Shown: positions 34,959 to 42,365 of the stretch, one piece after another
Numbering within the stretch: the first letter of the stretch is position 1
How the letters are laid out: each line of letters begins with the position of its first letter
IMG/VR virus record: IMGVR_UViG_3300021077_000008
Coordinates: 1-50,183 of that record
Origin: a virus
Reading direction: 5' to 3' (one strand)
Length of the DNA: 50,183 nucleotides
Made by a program: the position numbers and the translations under genes
Notes under the pieces: generated by a model
Databases searched by the model: none
Told to the model about the DNA's origin: nothing
The model's input: the letters and a program-made list of their open reading frames with translations, nothing else

Positions 34959-35742
34959 AATTTTCAAAATAATTATTATCAACCTTCACATAACCAGTTG
35001 CGGAAGTGTTTACAGGAAAACTCCAATTAAATCCAATAGGAGGTGTTGCAGAATTAGCCAGCCCAGAAGTTGAATAAAATTCTCCTAAGTTAGCACCGAA
35101 ATTATAATTAGTATTGATAATTTTAATTATAGATCCATAGGAAATTGGCCTATACATTTGCCCATCTACTTTGAAAGAAATCTTTGCATTAAAATATCTA
35201 GATTGTTCTTCGGAGAGTTCTGTAGGTTGGTCTAATGTAACACCCAGCAATTCCACTCTTAAGTTTCTTTCTAAATTTAAAAAATCAAATTCTTGAATCC
35301 TTAAATAAGAAGTTGGAGAAAAGAAAGGACATATTTGTTCTAATACTTGAAAAAGGTGATCCATGCTTTCCGTAGCTATTTCTAATTGAAAAGAATAATC
35401 ATAAGGAACTGGTTGGATATCTTCTACAAAAGAATCTCCAAAAGCTGACGTATAAAATTCCCGAGCATCGTTTACGGACCTTGCTCTATCTTGAGAAAAC
35501 CCTAAAGAATCTATAGATGCAAGAATCGATGGCAAAGAGGGATAATATTTTTTTCCTGATTGCTGTTGAAGATTAAACAAATAAGCTTTATCTGCTACAC
35601 CATATTTCAAAGGAACTGGAATAATTTGCGTCACTACATTACTAGTTCCTGAAGTATAATTATAAACAGAAATATTATTAAACATATCTAGAAAAGCTAC
35701 TAAAATCTTTCTAGACGTTCTTGGATAATAATATGCTTCCAT
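34957..35742 (-). CDS. 15: Tail sheath stabiliser/completion protein, T4 gp15-like
   Basis: At 261 residues (T4 gp15 is 272). The N-terminus YYYPRTSRKILVAFLDMFNN matches the gp15 pattern (FYNSSFRRYATLMGDLFSNI). PYDYSFQLEIATESMDHLFQ and VLEQICPFFSP match the conserved YELSIFTRYEDDMFQIVEQI and LPYFQP of T4. AKISFKVDGQMYRPIS matches its FEVNGWMYPP. gp15 forms the hexameric cap ending the tail and joins it to the neck. A promoter box lies 15 nt upstream. Confidence 0.85.
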   Translation of the reverse strand: MEAYYYPRTSRKILVAFLDMFNNISVYNYTSGTSNVVTQIIPVPLKYGVADKAYLFNLQQQSGKKYYPSLPSILASIDSLGFSQDRARSVNDAREFYTSAFGDSFVEDIQPVPYDYSFQLEIATESMDHLFQVLEQICPFFSPTSYLRIQEFDFLNLERNLRVELLGVTLDQPTELSEEQSRYFNAKISFKVDGQMYRPISYGSIIKIINTNYNFGANLGEFYSTSGLANSATPPIGFNWSFPVNTSATGYVKVDNNYFEN

Positions 35743-35749
35743 CGTTTCC

Positions 35750-36175
35750 TTATTTCGTATTTACTACAGTGGTGCTTCTAGCTGTTTTGGTGACTTCTGG
35801 AATTGATGGAAGATTTCCATTTAACAGAGACGAAGTTGTAGATGCAGATTTTTCTATAGCGGTAGTTTGTGTATGATTCAAAGTAGCACCTAAATAAAAT
35901 ATCAAAAAAGCTAAGAATAAAATTGGTTGCCCATATTTCAAAATGTTCTCAAATCCAAATTTAGCAGGTTTGTTATATTCTATATGGTCTTCAATCTTTA
36001 CTAACCGAACTTCATGATTGTTTATTGTAGTATCTATCTTGTCTAGTTTTTCGTCTATTTTGTTGAACCTTTGCTCCATCCTATTAAATCTATCATTGTT
36101 ACTGTCGTTAATAGAGCGAGTCTGATTATCCAAAAGTTGCTGAAAGTGTTTCAAGATATCCATGTCTTCGCCCAT
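35750..36175 (-). CDS. Coiled-coil protein with one membrane segment
   Basis: At 141 residues. Residues ~25-65 form a heptad-rich coiled coil (RFNRMEQRFNKIDEKLDKID). One transmembrane helix lies at 81-99 (YGQPILFLAFLIFYLGATL), followed by a Thr/Ser-rich tail. The layout (cytoplasmic coiled coil, single membrane span) fits a phage membrane protein such as a holin-like or superinfection protein, without clear homology. AGGGGGA lies 8 nt before the ATG and TATAAATA 23 nt upstream. It sits between neck genes, which is unusual for a lysis gene. Confidence 0.6.
   Translation of the reverse strand: MGEDMDILKHFQQLLDNQTRSINDSNNDRFNRMEQRFNKIDEKLDKIDTTINNHEVRLVKIEDHIEYNKPAKFGFENILKYGQPILFLAFLIFYLGATLNHTQTTAIEKSASTTSSLLNGNLPSIPEVTKTARSTTVVNTK
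35758..35765 (-). promoter_or_regulatory. Weak late-like box AGTAAATA
   Basis: AGTAAATA, 15 nt before the gp15 ATG. Downstream bases (CGAAA) do not fit the NTTYT pattern. Confidence 0.3.
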
Positions 36176-36198
36176 TTTTATGTTCCCCCTTTTAGAAT

Positions 36199-36206
36199 TA
36201 TTTATA
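36199..36206 (-). promoter_or_regulatory. T4-late-like promoter box TATAAATA
   Basis: TATAAATA plus ATTCT, 23 nt before the ATG at 36175. Confidence 0.7.
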
Positions 36207-36231
36207 AAAACAAAAGACAGGAACTTATCTA

Positions 36232-36600
36232 TTATTCTGGTTCAATTTTCTTTAACAATGAATAATAATTAGGAACTTGTTTCAAATGGTCTTTAGCAAT
36301 TATTTCGGCAATTAGTGGTTCTGAAGTATGTTCCATTTCTTCTTTTGAACCAGATTTTAATTCTTCTTTATCTCCAGTAAACTTTTCATAACGTCTATAA
36401 AGAAAATGGTTCAATATTTCAAAAACCATTTCGAAAATTTCTTCCGGGGGTTTATCATTCTCTTTAGCAATTTGTTCTAGCTCTTTTATAGTAACTTTCT
36501 TATCAAAATTAAACCTTTTAATAAGTTTTGCTTTAAGCGTTTGCTCTTTTTCTTTAAGACTTTTTTGAGAACTTTCTTTAATGTAGGTTGTAAATTTCAT
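36232..36600 (-). CDS. Unknown charged protein with putative capsid-targeting N-terminus
   Basis: At 122 residues, starting MKFTTYIKESSQKSLKE, another copy of the recurrent signature, with an E-S pair where T4 internal proteins are cut. It is helical and Lys/Glu-rich throughout (KEKEQTLKAKLIKRFNFDKK). No domain is recognised. It overlaps the end of the HNH gene by 4 nt. Confidence 0.55.
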   Translation of the reverse strand: MKFTTYIKESSQKSLKEKEQTLKAKLIKRFNFDKKVTIKELEQIAKENDKPPEEIFEMVFEILNHFLYRRYEKFTGDKEELKSGSKEEMEHTSEPLIAEIIAKDHLKQVPNYYSLLKKIEPE

Positions 36601-37268
36601 TCGTAATATCCAAAAATAATGTTGAGTATATAAACTAGTTCAGGATCGTCATAAACGTAATTTAGTATATCATCCGATTTATGAATATTTTCAAGTCCAG
36701 GAAGCCATTGAAGATTGCAAGGAAGATGTGCTAATCTAACATGTTCTGGATTGTCTAAATTGAATATTGAAATAGGTATAATGTGGTCCAAATGCCATTC
36801 TTTACCTGTTCCTGGCCTGGGTCCAACTTTTTCGAAAATTGCATTAAAATCTATTCCATACTGTTTAGAACTCTTAGTTTTACCATTTTTGGAATATAAT
36901 CTAAACGCCCTTGATATGTTACATCTGAGTCTTTCTATTATCAAAAATTTAGGATCTGTTTTTCTTTTATTTCTTGTATAATTTTTATTTTGATTAAGTA
37001 TAAAATGTTTATTGTTTAATCTCCATTTTTTCATATCATCTTTATGTTCATTTCTATACTTTTCATAATATGTTTTTCTTTTATCTTTATTTTCAACAGA
37101 ATAAATTCTATGTTTCGCGTCTATTTCTTCTTTATTATCTAAATAATATTCTTTACTATTTTTATGACGACAATCTTTACAAACTTTTCGTAAACCATCT
37201 AAACAATCTTTTCTTTTGGTAAATTCTGTTTCGTCTTTTAATTCATGACATTGATTACATTCACGCAT
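36597..37268 (-). CDS. HNH endonuclease (putative homing enzyme)
   Basis: At 223 residues. A zinc-ribbon-like start MRECNQCHELKDETEF and CKDCRHKNSKEYY is followed by a basic region. The HNH core is LDHIIPIS at about 160-167, and HLPCNLQWLPGLENIHKSDD supplies the N and the final K/D. It is related to the enzyme at 25101-26039 (same two-part layout, ~90 aa shorter, lacking its second Cys module). It sits between gp14 and gp15. AAAGGT lies 8 nt from the ATG; the promoter box lies over the gp14 stop. Confidence 0.85.
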   Translation of the reverse strand: MRECNQCHELKDETEFTKRKDCLDGLRKVCKDCRHKNSKEYYLDNKEEIDAKHRIYSVENKDKRKTYYEKYRNEHKDDMKKWRLNNKHFILNQNKNYTRNKRKTDPKFLIIERLRCNISRAFRLYSKNGKTKSSKQYGIDFNAIFEKVGPRPGTGKEWHLDHIIPISIFNLDNPEHVRLAHLPCNLQWLPGLENIHKSDDILNYVYDDPELVYILNIIFGYYE

Positions 37269-37286
37269 TATAAATACCTTTTTAAG

Positions 37287-37294
37287 TATTTATA
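37287..37294 (-). promoter_or_regulatory. T4-late-like promoter box TATAAATA
   Basis: TATAAATA plus CTTAA, 18 nt before the HNH ATG. It contains the gp14 stop codon (37292-37290). Confidence 0.65.
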
Positions 37295-38000
37295 TATTCC
37301 ACCATTCATTAAACGGATCTTTTGGAGGGCATTCTGAAATGGCTGGTTGATATGCTATAGTTTGATTTTCTTGGTTTATAAAATTGCCTATATTAAATTC
37401 GTCACTCTGATTCACATACTGCAACAAATCACTCATTGTTCCAGAAGTATCCGGAGAAACATTTAAGTGTTTGTCTCTAAAGACTCTCAAAATTATTTGC
37501 CAAGAATGTTTTCCTTGTAAGAAAATTTCAGCACTATCTTTTATCGAAATAATTTCTAACAGGAGGCCGTTGTAACTTGTTTCAAGCAAATCTGCAACTT
37601 GTGGAATATAAGAAGGATATGCAGATAAATTCCCAGACGAATCACAAGTAGACGCGACGTTGAAGTGAGCTTTCGAAACATATATTGTTATAATATCAGA
37701 CCAACCTATTCCGGCATTCGAAAAAGTCTTAGTTTCTCTCGGCAAATCAAAATAAGCCATAAGATTAAAACGTCTTTCTATAGTTCTATTATTATCTTCT
37801 TTTAGGAGTTTATCATAATTTATATCATACGAAATTTTGATATATGAACAACAAACACCATGCTTGTTATATGCTTCTGCTAATAACAAATCATATAAAA
37901 ATCTTTCATTGTTATAATTCGAATTAAAATGGTTGAAATAAACTTGACTAGGAACTCTTGAAGTAGAGAACGCAGTCTGGTTTGGATCGGCAGAAGGCAT
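37290..38000 (-). CDS. 14: Neck protein, T4 gp14-like
   Basis: At 236 residues. VYFNHFNSNYNNERFLYDLL, LAEAYNKHGVCCSYI matches T4 gp14 (YVNFNHYKNSQILADQLVAE, SIQMRGVECYYV) closely in pattern. The later IITIYVSKAHFN matches VTITINPNLF. With gp13 it forms the collar joining head and tail. It is 10 nt downstream of a small gene and preceded by AAAGGG. Confidence 0.8.
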   Translation of the reverse strand: MPSADPNQTAFSTSRVPSQVYFNHFNSNYNNERFLYDLLLAEAYNKHGVCCSYIKISYDINYDKLLKEDNNRTIERRFNLMAYFDLPRETKTFSNAGIGWSDIITIYVSKAHFNVASTCDSSGNLSAYPSYIPQVADLLETSYNGLLLEIISIKDSAEIFLQGKHSWQIILRVFRDKHLNVSPDTSGTMSDLLQYVNQSDEFNIGNFINQENQTIAYQPAISECPPKDPFNEWWNI

Positions 38001-38009
38001 AAAATCCCT

Positions 38010-38210
38010 TTAAGAAATTATTCCAGCACTAGTAGCGAAATTTATAATAGCAGCAGTTCCAAAAGGAGCCTTAATATCAAACGGAATATGTCCTTGCAAA
38101 ATATTTAAGTTTTTAGCAGCATCTACATAAACAATATTATATTTAGAACCATCTACAGAAATATTTACTATGTTTACGGCAGATGTTTTAATAGTAGCTG
38201 ATATATTCAT
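38010..38210 (-). CDS. Small unknown protein
   Basis: At 66 residues, largely beta and hydrophobic (IVNISVDGSKYNIVYVDAAK), without Cys or a signal peptide. AGAGG lies 6 nt from the ATG and a promoter box 18 nt upstream. It leads the gp14 transcript. It could be a head or neck accessory protein; no family is recognised. Confidence 0.55.
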   Translation of the reverse strand: MNISATIKTSAVNIVNISVDGSKYNIVYVDAAKNLNILQGHIPFDIKAPFGTAAIINFATSAGIIS

Positions 38211-38228
38211 TTTAGCCTCTTTTCCAAA

Positions 38229-38236
38229 TATTTATC
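38229..38236 (-). promoter_or_regulatory. Late-like promoter box GATAAATA
   Basis: GATAAATA plus TTTGG, 18 nt before the ATG at 38210, just after a terminator. Confidence 0.6.
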
Positions 38237-38264
38237 TAAAAACTTTCGGAAAAGATTCTCAAAA

Positions 38265-38290
38265 AAAGGCTCAACTTTCGAAGAGCCTTT
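38265..38290 (-). terminator. Intrinsic terminator
   Basis: A perfect 8-bp stem AAAGGCTC / GAGCCTTT with a 10-nt loop, followed on the minus strand by a U-run, lies 24 nt past the stop of the charged protein gene. Confidence 0.85.
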
Positions 38291-38313
38291 CAAGAAAAAC
38301 ATAACAAACTTTT

Positions 38314-39048
38314 TTAATACTTTACGATCTTCCAAAACTCTTTATCATTATCTTTCTTCTTCTCATCATAAAAATATACTACATCACCCTTCAAATCTTT
38401 AACTCTTTTTGTAATCGCAGCAGGAGTCTTCAAATCCCTAGCATTAAACATAGCAGCCATTACATCCTCTCTATACGCCAAACCCTCTATGTCCCTCACA
38501 CTCAGTTCAGTATCGCCCACAATGGCTTCTAAAACCTCTCCATCGTCTTCTTTCTTGACAATCCCTAACAAAACTTTCTTAGGCTTCCTACCAACCTTCT
38601 TCTCAAGCTCTTTCAAATCCTTCTCAGTCTCTTTCTCTAACTCTTCATCATCCTTAGCATTCTCTTTAGCCTTCTTAGCAATCTTATCATCATCTTCGGA
38701 ATCTTCTCCATGTTCTTCTTCAAAAGCCTTTCTCTTATCACTTTCTAAAGATGCTGTCAAATATGATTCAACTTCCTTATGCTTTATTCCAGATTCATCT
38801 AAAATCTTCCTAACTTCTTCTACCTGTTCTTTTGTCAAGTATGATGGTTCCTTCGCAAAATTTTCTATCAAATCTTCTAAAACTTTCAAAATCTTTTCCG
38901 CAAACTCTTTTACCAAATCTTCTTTATCATCTTTGTCTTCAGTTTTTTCAATAGATTTTTGAGCAGTGTTTAGAATACTGGTCAATTCTTTTACATTAAC
39001 ATTTGCAGACTCTTTTAAGAGAAATTTTTCGAAAGATAACTTAGACAT
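38314..39048 (-). CDS. Highly charged protein with putative capsid-targeting N-terminus
   Basis: At 244 residues. It begins MSKLSFEKFLLKESANVN (FEKFLLKE resembles the T4 YQEFIAEA signal). The body is extremely rich in Lys, Glu and Asp (EEHGEDSEDDDKIAKKAKEN). The C-terminal ~80 residues form a more compact domain (KKVLLGIVKKEDDGEVLEAI, ending YFYDEKKKDNDKEFWKIVKY). Charge pattern and N-terminus suit an internal head or scaffold-core protein. It has its own promoter and ends at a strong terminator. Confidence 0.6.
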   Translation of the reverse strand: MSKLSFEKFLLKESANVNVKELTSILNTAQKSIEKTEDKDDKEDLVKEFAEKILKVLEDLIENFAKEPSYLTKEQVEEVRKILDESGIKHKEVESYLTASLESDKRKAFEEEHGEDSEDDDKIAKKAKENAKDDEELEKETEKDLKELEKKVGRKPKKVLLGIVKKEDDGEVLEAIVGDTELSVRDIEGLAYREDVMAAMFNARDLKTPAAITKRVKDLKGDVVYFYDEKKKDNDKEFWKIVKY

Positions 39049-39072
39049 ATTTTTGTTCCCTACTTTTTTAAT

Positions 39073-39080
39073 TATTTATT
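39073..39080 (-). promoter_or_regulatory. Late-like promoter box AATAAATA
   Basis: AATAAATA plus ATTAA, 24 nt before the ATG at 39048. It overlaps the TAA stop of the zinc-repeat nuclease gene. Confidence 0.55.
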
Positions 39081-40644
39081 AGAGTTCTTCCTCATCCTGT
39101 TGGTCTATATTTTCTGGAAATTTTTCGATATCATTTGAGAAATCTTTGCTTAACTTTTTATAAGGATTTTCGTAAAACATTTCAAGTTGTTTCGGGAAAA
39201 GTTTCGGGAAGAATTGCTTAATCATTTTTTCTATATTCTTAATGCCTTTTAGGAAATCTTTATAAGTTATTTCGAAAAGATTTATATCGTTATTTTCGCA
39301 ATAAGTTTTCTTGATTTTGTCCGAACGTTGAATATCTGCAAAAGTTTTCTCATTCTTTTCTGGGTCACTACTATAATAAGGTATAATATAATGTTGTTCT
39401 CCTTGAAATTCAATTAAACCAAGAAGGACTCCATTTTCGAAAACAGCAAAATCAAATGGTAACTTATTTTTTAGCCCTCTACAATCTTCAAATTTATATT
39501 GTGTGTCAAAATCAATTTGAAACCTTTTTAATATTTTTCTTACTTCTACTTCACCAACAGACGTATTACAATCAGAGCATCCCTTTCCTTGCAAATGAGA
39601 AGTAGGGGTTTGTTCAAACATTCCATGTTTAGGACAAATTATTTTAACCTTTGTATAGGAATTCTCATAAATAGTATCCACATAACTATACTTGAAATCG
39701 TGAACTTCATTTGCGTCATCTATAAATTCATCTGTCGTTTTATTTTTTCCAACACACTTTGGACAACCACATCCTCTTAAATGAACTTCTGGCAACTGCA
39801 TAAAAAATTTATTACAAGTATTACAATAAATTTCAAGTTCAACATCTCCATTTATATAAACAACATTATCATAATTAAATTTATTTCCGTGAATAGCAAT
39901 AGCCTCAGTTTTGAATTCGGCAGTGGTCTTTGTTTTAGTTCCTCCACAAGCATCGCACCCATGTCCAGCCAAATGATTTCCAGGTAGTTGTTCAAATTCT
40001 CCATGTATCGGACACCATATTTTAACTGGAGTATTACTATTTTTATATTCGACTAAATGATACTTATATTTTCCTTCATGAATTTCATCTGCTTCTTTAT
40101 TAAAGTCTTCTGTTGTTTTATTTTTTCCAACACACTTTGGACAACCGCAGCCTTGTAAATGGCTCGCCGCTAGTTGGTCAAATTCACCATGTTCTGGACA
40201 AATTATTTTAACCTCTTTGTCTCTACCATCATAATTCACAAGATGGTATTTATATTTCTCTCCGTGTTTTAATTTCGCATCTTTTATAAACCCATCAGTG
40301 GTCTTTTTTGGAGTGCTATAACAATTATGGCACCCATGACCTATCGCGTGTTTTCCGGCTTGTTGCCAAAATTCAATCCCGCAAATATTATGTTTAATTA
40401 AAATTTCTATTTTATTTCCTTTATATACAGCCTTTTCATAATCATATTCAGTTTCATTTTCAGGAAATTTTATAAAAAGTTTTTCTAAATATAGTTCTTT
40501 TGATATCGGAGCCTGGGAACATTCTCGACAACCACCGCCTTGATAATGATTATTTGCAGTTTGTTGAAATATATGACCTTTCTCTTTACATATAAGAGTC
40601 ATTTCATTTAATATACCAGGTATAATGTGCATCTTTATAATCAA
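39079..40644 (-). CDS. Zinc-repeat homing endonuclease, main part (5' end frameshifted)
   Basis: At 521 residues in this frame. Six consecutive modules of the form CxxxGxxFxQxxxxHxxGxGCxxC lie in residues ~15-360 (for example CPEHGEFDQLAASHLQGCGC). A nuclease domain follows from ~363: LPFDFAVFENG with Asp398, and LIEFQGEQHY with Glu412 and Gln414. That is a D...E-x-Q arrangement like Vsr-type/PD-(D/E)xK phage homing enzymes. The first residues MIIKMHIIPGILNEM belong partly to the wrong frame; the gene really begins at 40921. Confidence 0.7.
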   Translation of the reverse strand: MIIKMHIIPGILNEMTLICKEKGHIFQQTANNHYQGGGCRECSQAPISKELYLEKLFIKFPENETEYDYEKAVYKGNKIEILIKHNICGIEFWQQAGKHAIGHGCHNCYSTPKKTTDGFIKDAKLKHGEKYKYHLVNYDGRDKEVKIICPEHGEFDQLAASHLQGCGCPKCVGKNKTTEDFNKEADEIHEGKYKYHLVEYKNSNTPVKIWCPIHGEFEQLPGNHLAGHGCDACGGTKTKTTAEFKTEAIAIHGNKFNYDNVVYINGDVELEIYCNTCNKFFMQLPEVHLRGCGCPKCVGKNKTTDEFIDDANEVHDFKYSYVDTIYENSYTKVKIICPKHGMFEQTPTSHLQGKGCSDCNTSVGEVEVRKILKRFQIDFDTQYKFEDCRGLKNKLPFDFAVFENGVLLGLIEFQGEQHYIIPYYSSDPEKNEKTFADIQRSDKIKKTYCENNDINLFEITYKDFLKGIKNIEKMIKQFFPKLFPKQLEMFYENPYKKLSKDFSNDIEKFPENIDQQDEEEL

Positions 40645-40921
40645 ATTTTTCTAAATTTTCTGGAAATATTTCAAAAAGTTTTCGGAAATATTCTTCATGT
40701 TTTGTGATAGAATGATAACATAGATTACAACCATTTCCTTGCATATGATTATGTGCGGCTTGATGAAATTCTTCTCCACAATTATTACAAATTATAGCTA
40801 AAATGCTTTTATTGTTGACATAATGAGCATTTTCATAATTAAACTTTTCTTCATTTTCTGGAAATTTTTCGAAAAGTCTTCTGAAATATTCTTTCTGTGT
40901 TAGTCTTGGTTGACCCATCAT
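40604..40921 (-). CDS. N-terminal part of the frameshifted zinc-repeat homing endonuclease
   Basis: At 105 residues. It contains the first module CNNCGEEFHQAAHNHMQGNG, with closing CNLC, and the start of the second (FPENLEKFDYKDAHY) before ending at a TGA. A +1 shift at AAA-TGA restores YIKEMTLIC and gives the same 10-residue spacing to the next Cys as in the first module. The region 39079-40921 is therefore one gene of about 614 codons with seven modules. CCAGGAG lies 8 nt from the ATG, directly after a large RNA hairpin. Confidence 0.7.
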   Translation of the reverse strand: MMGQPRLTQKEYFRRLFEKFPENEEKFNYENAHYVNNKSILAIICNNCGEEFHQAAHNHMQGNGCNLCYHSITKHEEYFRKLFEIFPENLEKFDYKDAHYTWYIK

Positions 40922-40934
40922 TAAATTCTCCTGG

Positions 40935-41000
40935 AGGTTTGATTTGTTCTCTGTAGCGCGAAAGTTTTTACTCTTTCAGAACAAATCAAACCTGCTACAG
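40935..41000 (-). other. Structured leader with two interleaved complementary pairs (A-B-A'-B')
   Basis: On the minus strand, A = CTGTAGC (41000-40994) and B = AGGTTTGATTTGTTCT (40993-40978) are adjacent. After a 20-nt piece containing a small GAAAG/CTTTC hairpin come A' = GCTACAG (40957-40951) and B' = AGAACAAATCAAACCT (40950-40935). Both pairs are perfect complements. The two stems interleave with no linkers, so they probably cannot both form. This suggests alternative RNA folds just before the ribosome-binding site of the homing nuclease. Confidence 0.8.
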
Positions 41001-41017
41001 AAGACTTATTCTAATAC

Positions 41018-41048
41018 TATTTATATCATATTTAATCTAGGTTGTCAA
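41018..41048 (-). promoter_or_regulatory. Combined sigma70 / late promoter of the homing nuclease
   Basis: TTGACA at 41048-41043, a 17-nt spacer, then TATAAATA at 41025-41018. The TATAAA serves as a -10 hexamer while the 8-mer is a perfect T4 late box. It lies 96 nt upstream of the ATG at 40921, so the leader includes the A-B-A'-B' element. Confidence 0.7.
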
Positions 41049-41065
41049 GAAAATAAACAATAAAC

Positions 41066-41815
41066 TCACCCCACCATGAAAGAGGGCGGAGTGGTTTCAA
41101 GAATAATAGATTGTAATGCCGCATCATATTCTTTTTCTCCACGATCCATTTGCACCTGACCAGAAATCGTTCCACCACCAGGAAGACCAATCTGCCCAAA
41201 TTTTCCAAGGATTTCTCCCCACAATATTTTAACTTTTGCGGTTGCTAATTTTTTCAAAAGTATATTATTATACAAATCTGTAGGATTTTCTGTTCTCCAT
41301 ATTATTAACATAGATGGATGAGAAATTTCAGGAGTTGGATAAATTCTTAACGTGTTTGTGTTATTGCTATATTGGCACGTATATTGCTTCATGAATGTGT
41401 TTGAAATATCGGCAAGATACATCATTGACATATTAAAAGATCCAATACTATATGCTCCTCCCATATTAGCTTCCATTCCGCCACCATTTCCAACAACGCC
41501 GCCATTATAAAATTGATTATATAATACTTCATGTTGGACAGAAAATAGACGATTTATGTCTGCGTCAGAATTATTTCCATTTATTTCTAAAACATTACTA
41601 ACATAACTTGGTAATTGATATGCAGAAACGCCAGCGGAAATGTTTATTGTTATTGCATCTTTATAAGTGGCGTCACCATATGTATATCTTAAAAAAATAT
41701 CAGTGCAATCTTCCACCAATTGAACGATTTGCTCATCCGCGACCTCGATGTTGACTACTGGCGATCCGAGCATAAGCCTAATATAACTAACGAAATCGTT
41801 CATATTTGTTATCAT
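41066..41815 (-). CDS. 13: Neck protein, T4 gp13-like
   Basis: At 249 residues. The N-terminal DFVSYIRLMLGSPVVNIEVA plus DEQIVQLVEDCTDIFLRYTY is the characteristic start of phage neck/head-completion proteins of the gp13 type in T4-like phages. The middle is Gly/Asn/Met-rich, and the C-terminus has LATAKVKILWGEILGKFGQI typical of connector-associated proteins. Order before gp14 supports it. The promoter box is 82 nt upstream. Confidence 0.75.
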   Translation of the reverse strand: MITNMNDFVSYIRLMLGSPVVNIEVADEQIVQLVEDCTDIFLRYTYGDATYKDAITINISAGVSAYQLPSYVSNVLEINGNNSDADINRLFSVQHEVLYNQFYNGGVVGNGGGMEANMGGAYSIGSFNMSMMYLADISNTFMKQYTCQYSNNTNTLRIYPTPEISHPSMLIIWRTENPTDLYNNILLKKLATAKVKILWGEILGKFGQIGLPGGGTISGQVQMDRGEKEYDAALQSIILETTPPSFMVG

Positions 41816-41896
41816 TTATTTCCGCCTATTTTTCCGAAAAACTTCTCAAAAACTTCTCTAAACCTTCGACAAAAAATCCACAAAACTTTTCTAAAA

Positions 41897-42364
41897 CTAT
41901 TTATAAAAATCCCCAAAAATTTCCGACAAATCTTTCCCAGAAATCACCATACCTTTTTCAATATCTTTCCGAAAATGTTCTACGTCAGGGTATAGTTCAA
42001 ACGAGTCCCCATTAAAGAAATAGCTATAGCAAATATTCCCTTTATCTTCTCCAAGGTTCAGAACAATCTTAAAAACGATATCCTTACTTTTCGAAAAATT
42101 CCCACCAAGTTTCCCAGCAAATTTCCCCGCAAGTTTTTTCAAATCGTTTTCGGAAAGTTTATAGCAAAGTTCTACAATGTCCGACCTAGGATGAAAAGAT
42201 TTATCAAGAACCTCTGCAACATCTTTATTTTTCATTACTACTCTAGATTCTTCTTTATCAATTTTTCCTGGAATTTCTTCGGAAAATATTACGGAAACTT
42301 TTTTAATAGGCTTTTCGGAAACGTCTTCTAAAAGATCTGCCAAAAATTCTTGATAGTTGCTCAT
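41897..42364 (-). CDS. Unknown protein with N-terminus like T4 internal-protein signals
   Basis: At 155 residues. The start MSNYQEFLADLLEDVSEK is the closest match in the window to the T4 internal protein signal (MKTYQEFIAEA). The body is mixed alpha/beta with SFHPRSDIVELCYKLSENDL and a hydrophobic IVFKIVLNLGEDKGNICYSY segment. No enzyme motif is seen. AAGGAAA lies before the ATG, and it is 1 nt downstream of the next paralogue, so probably co-transcribed with it. Its stop codon (TAG) overlaps the gp13 promoter box. Confidence 0.6.
   Translation of the reverse strand: MSNYQEFLADLLEDVSEKPIKKVSVIFSEEIPGKIDKEESRVVMKNKDVAEVLDKSFHPRSDIVELCYKLSENDLKKLAGKFAGKLGGNFSKSKDIVFKIVLNLGEDKGNICYSYFFNGDSFELYPDVEHFRKDIEKGMVISGKDLSEIFGDFYK
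41898..41905 (-). promoter_or_regulatory. T4-late-like promoter box TATAAATA
   Basis: TATAAATA plus GTTTT, 82 nt before the gp13 ATG. Its last two bases are part of the upstream gene's TAG. Confidence 0.6.
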
Positions 42365-42365
42365 A

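Noticed and set aside
38489-38962. 157-codon plus-strand ORF
   Set aside because: Antisense to the Lys/Glu-rich protein: its Ser/Phe-rich composition is the mirror of Lys/Glu codons. No start signals.
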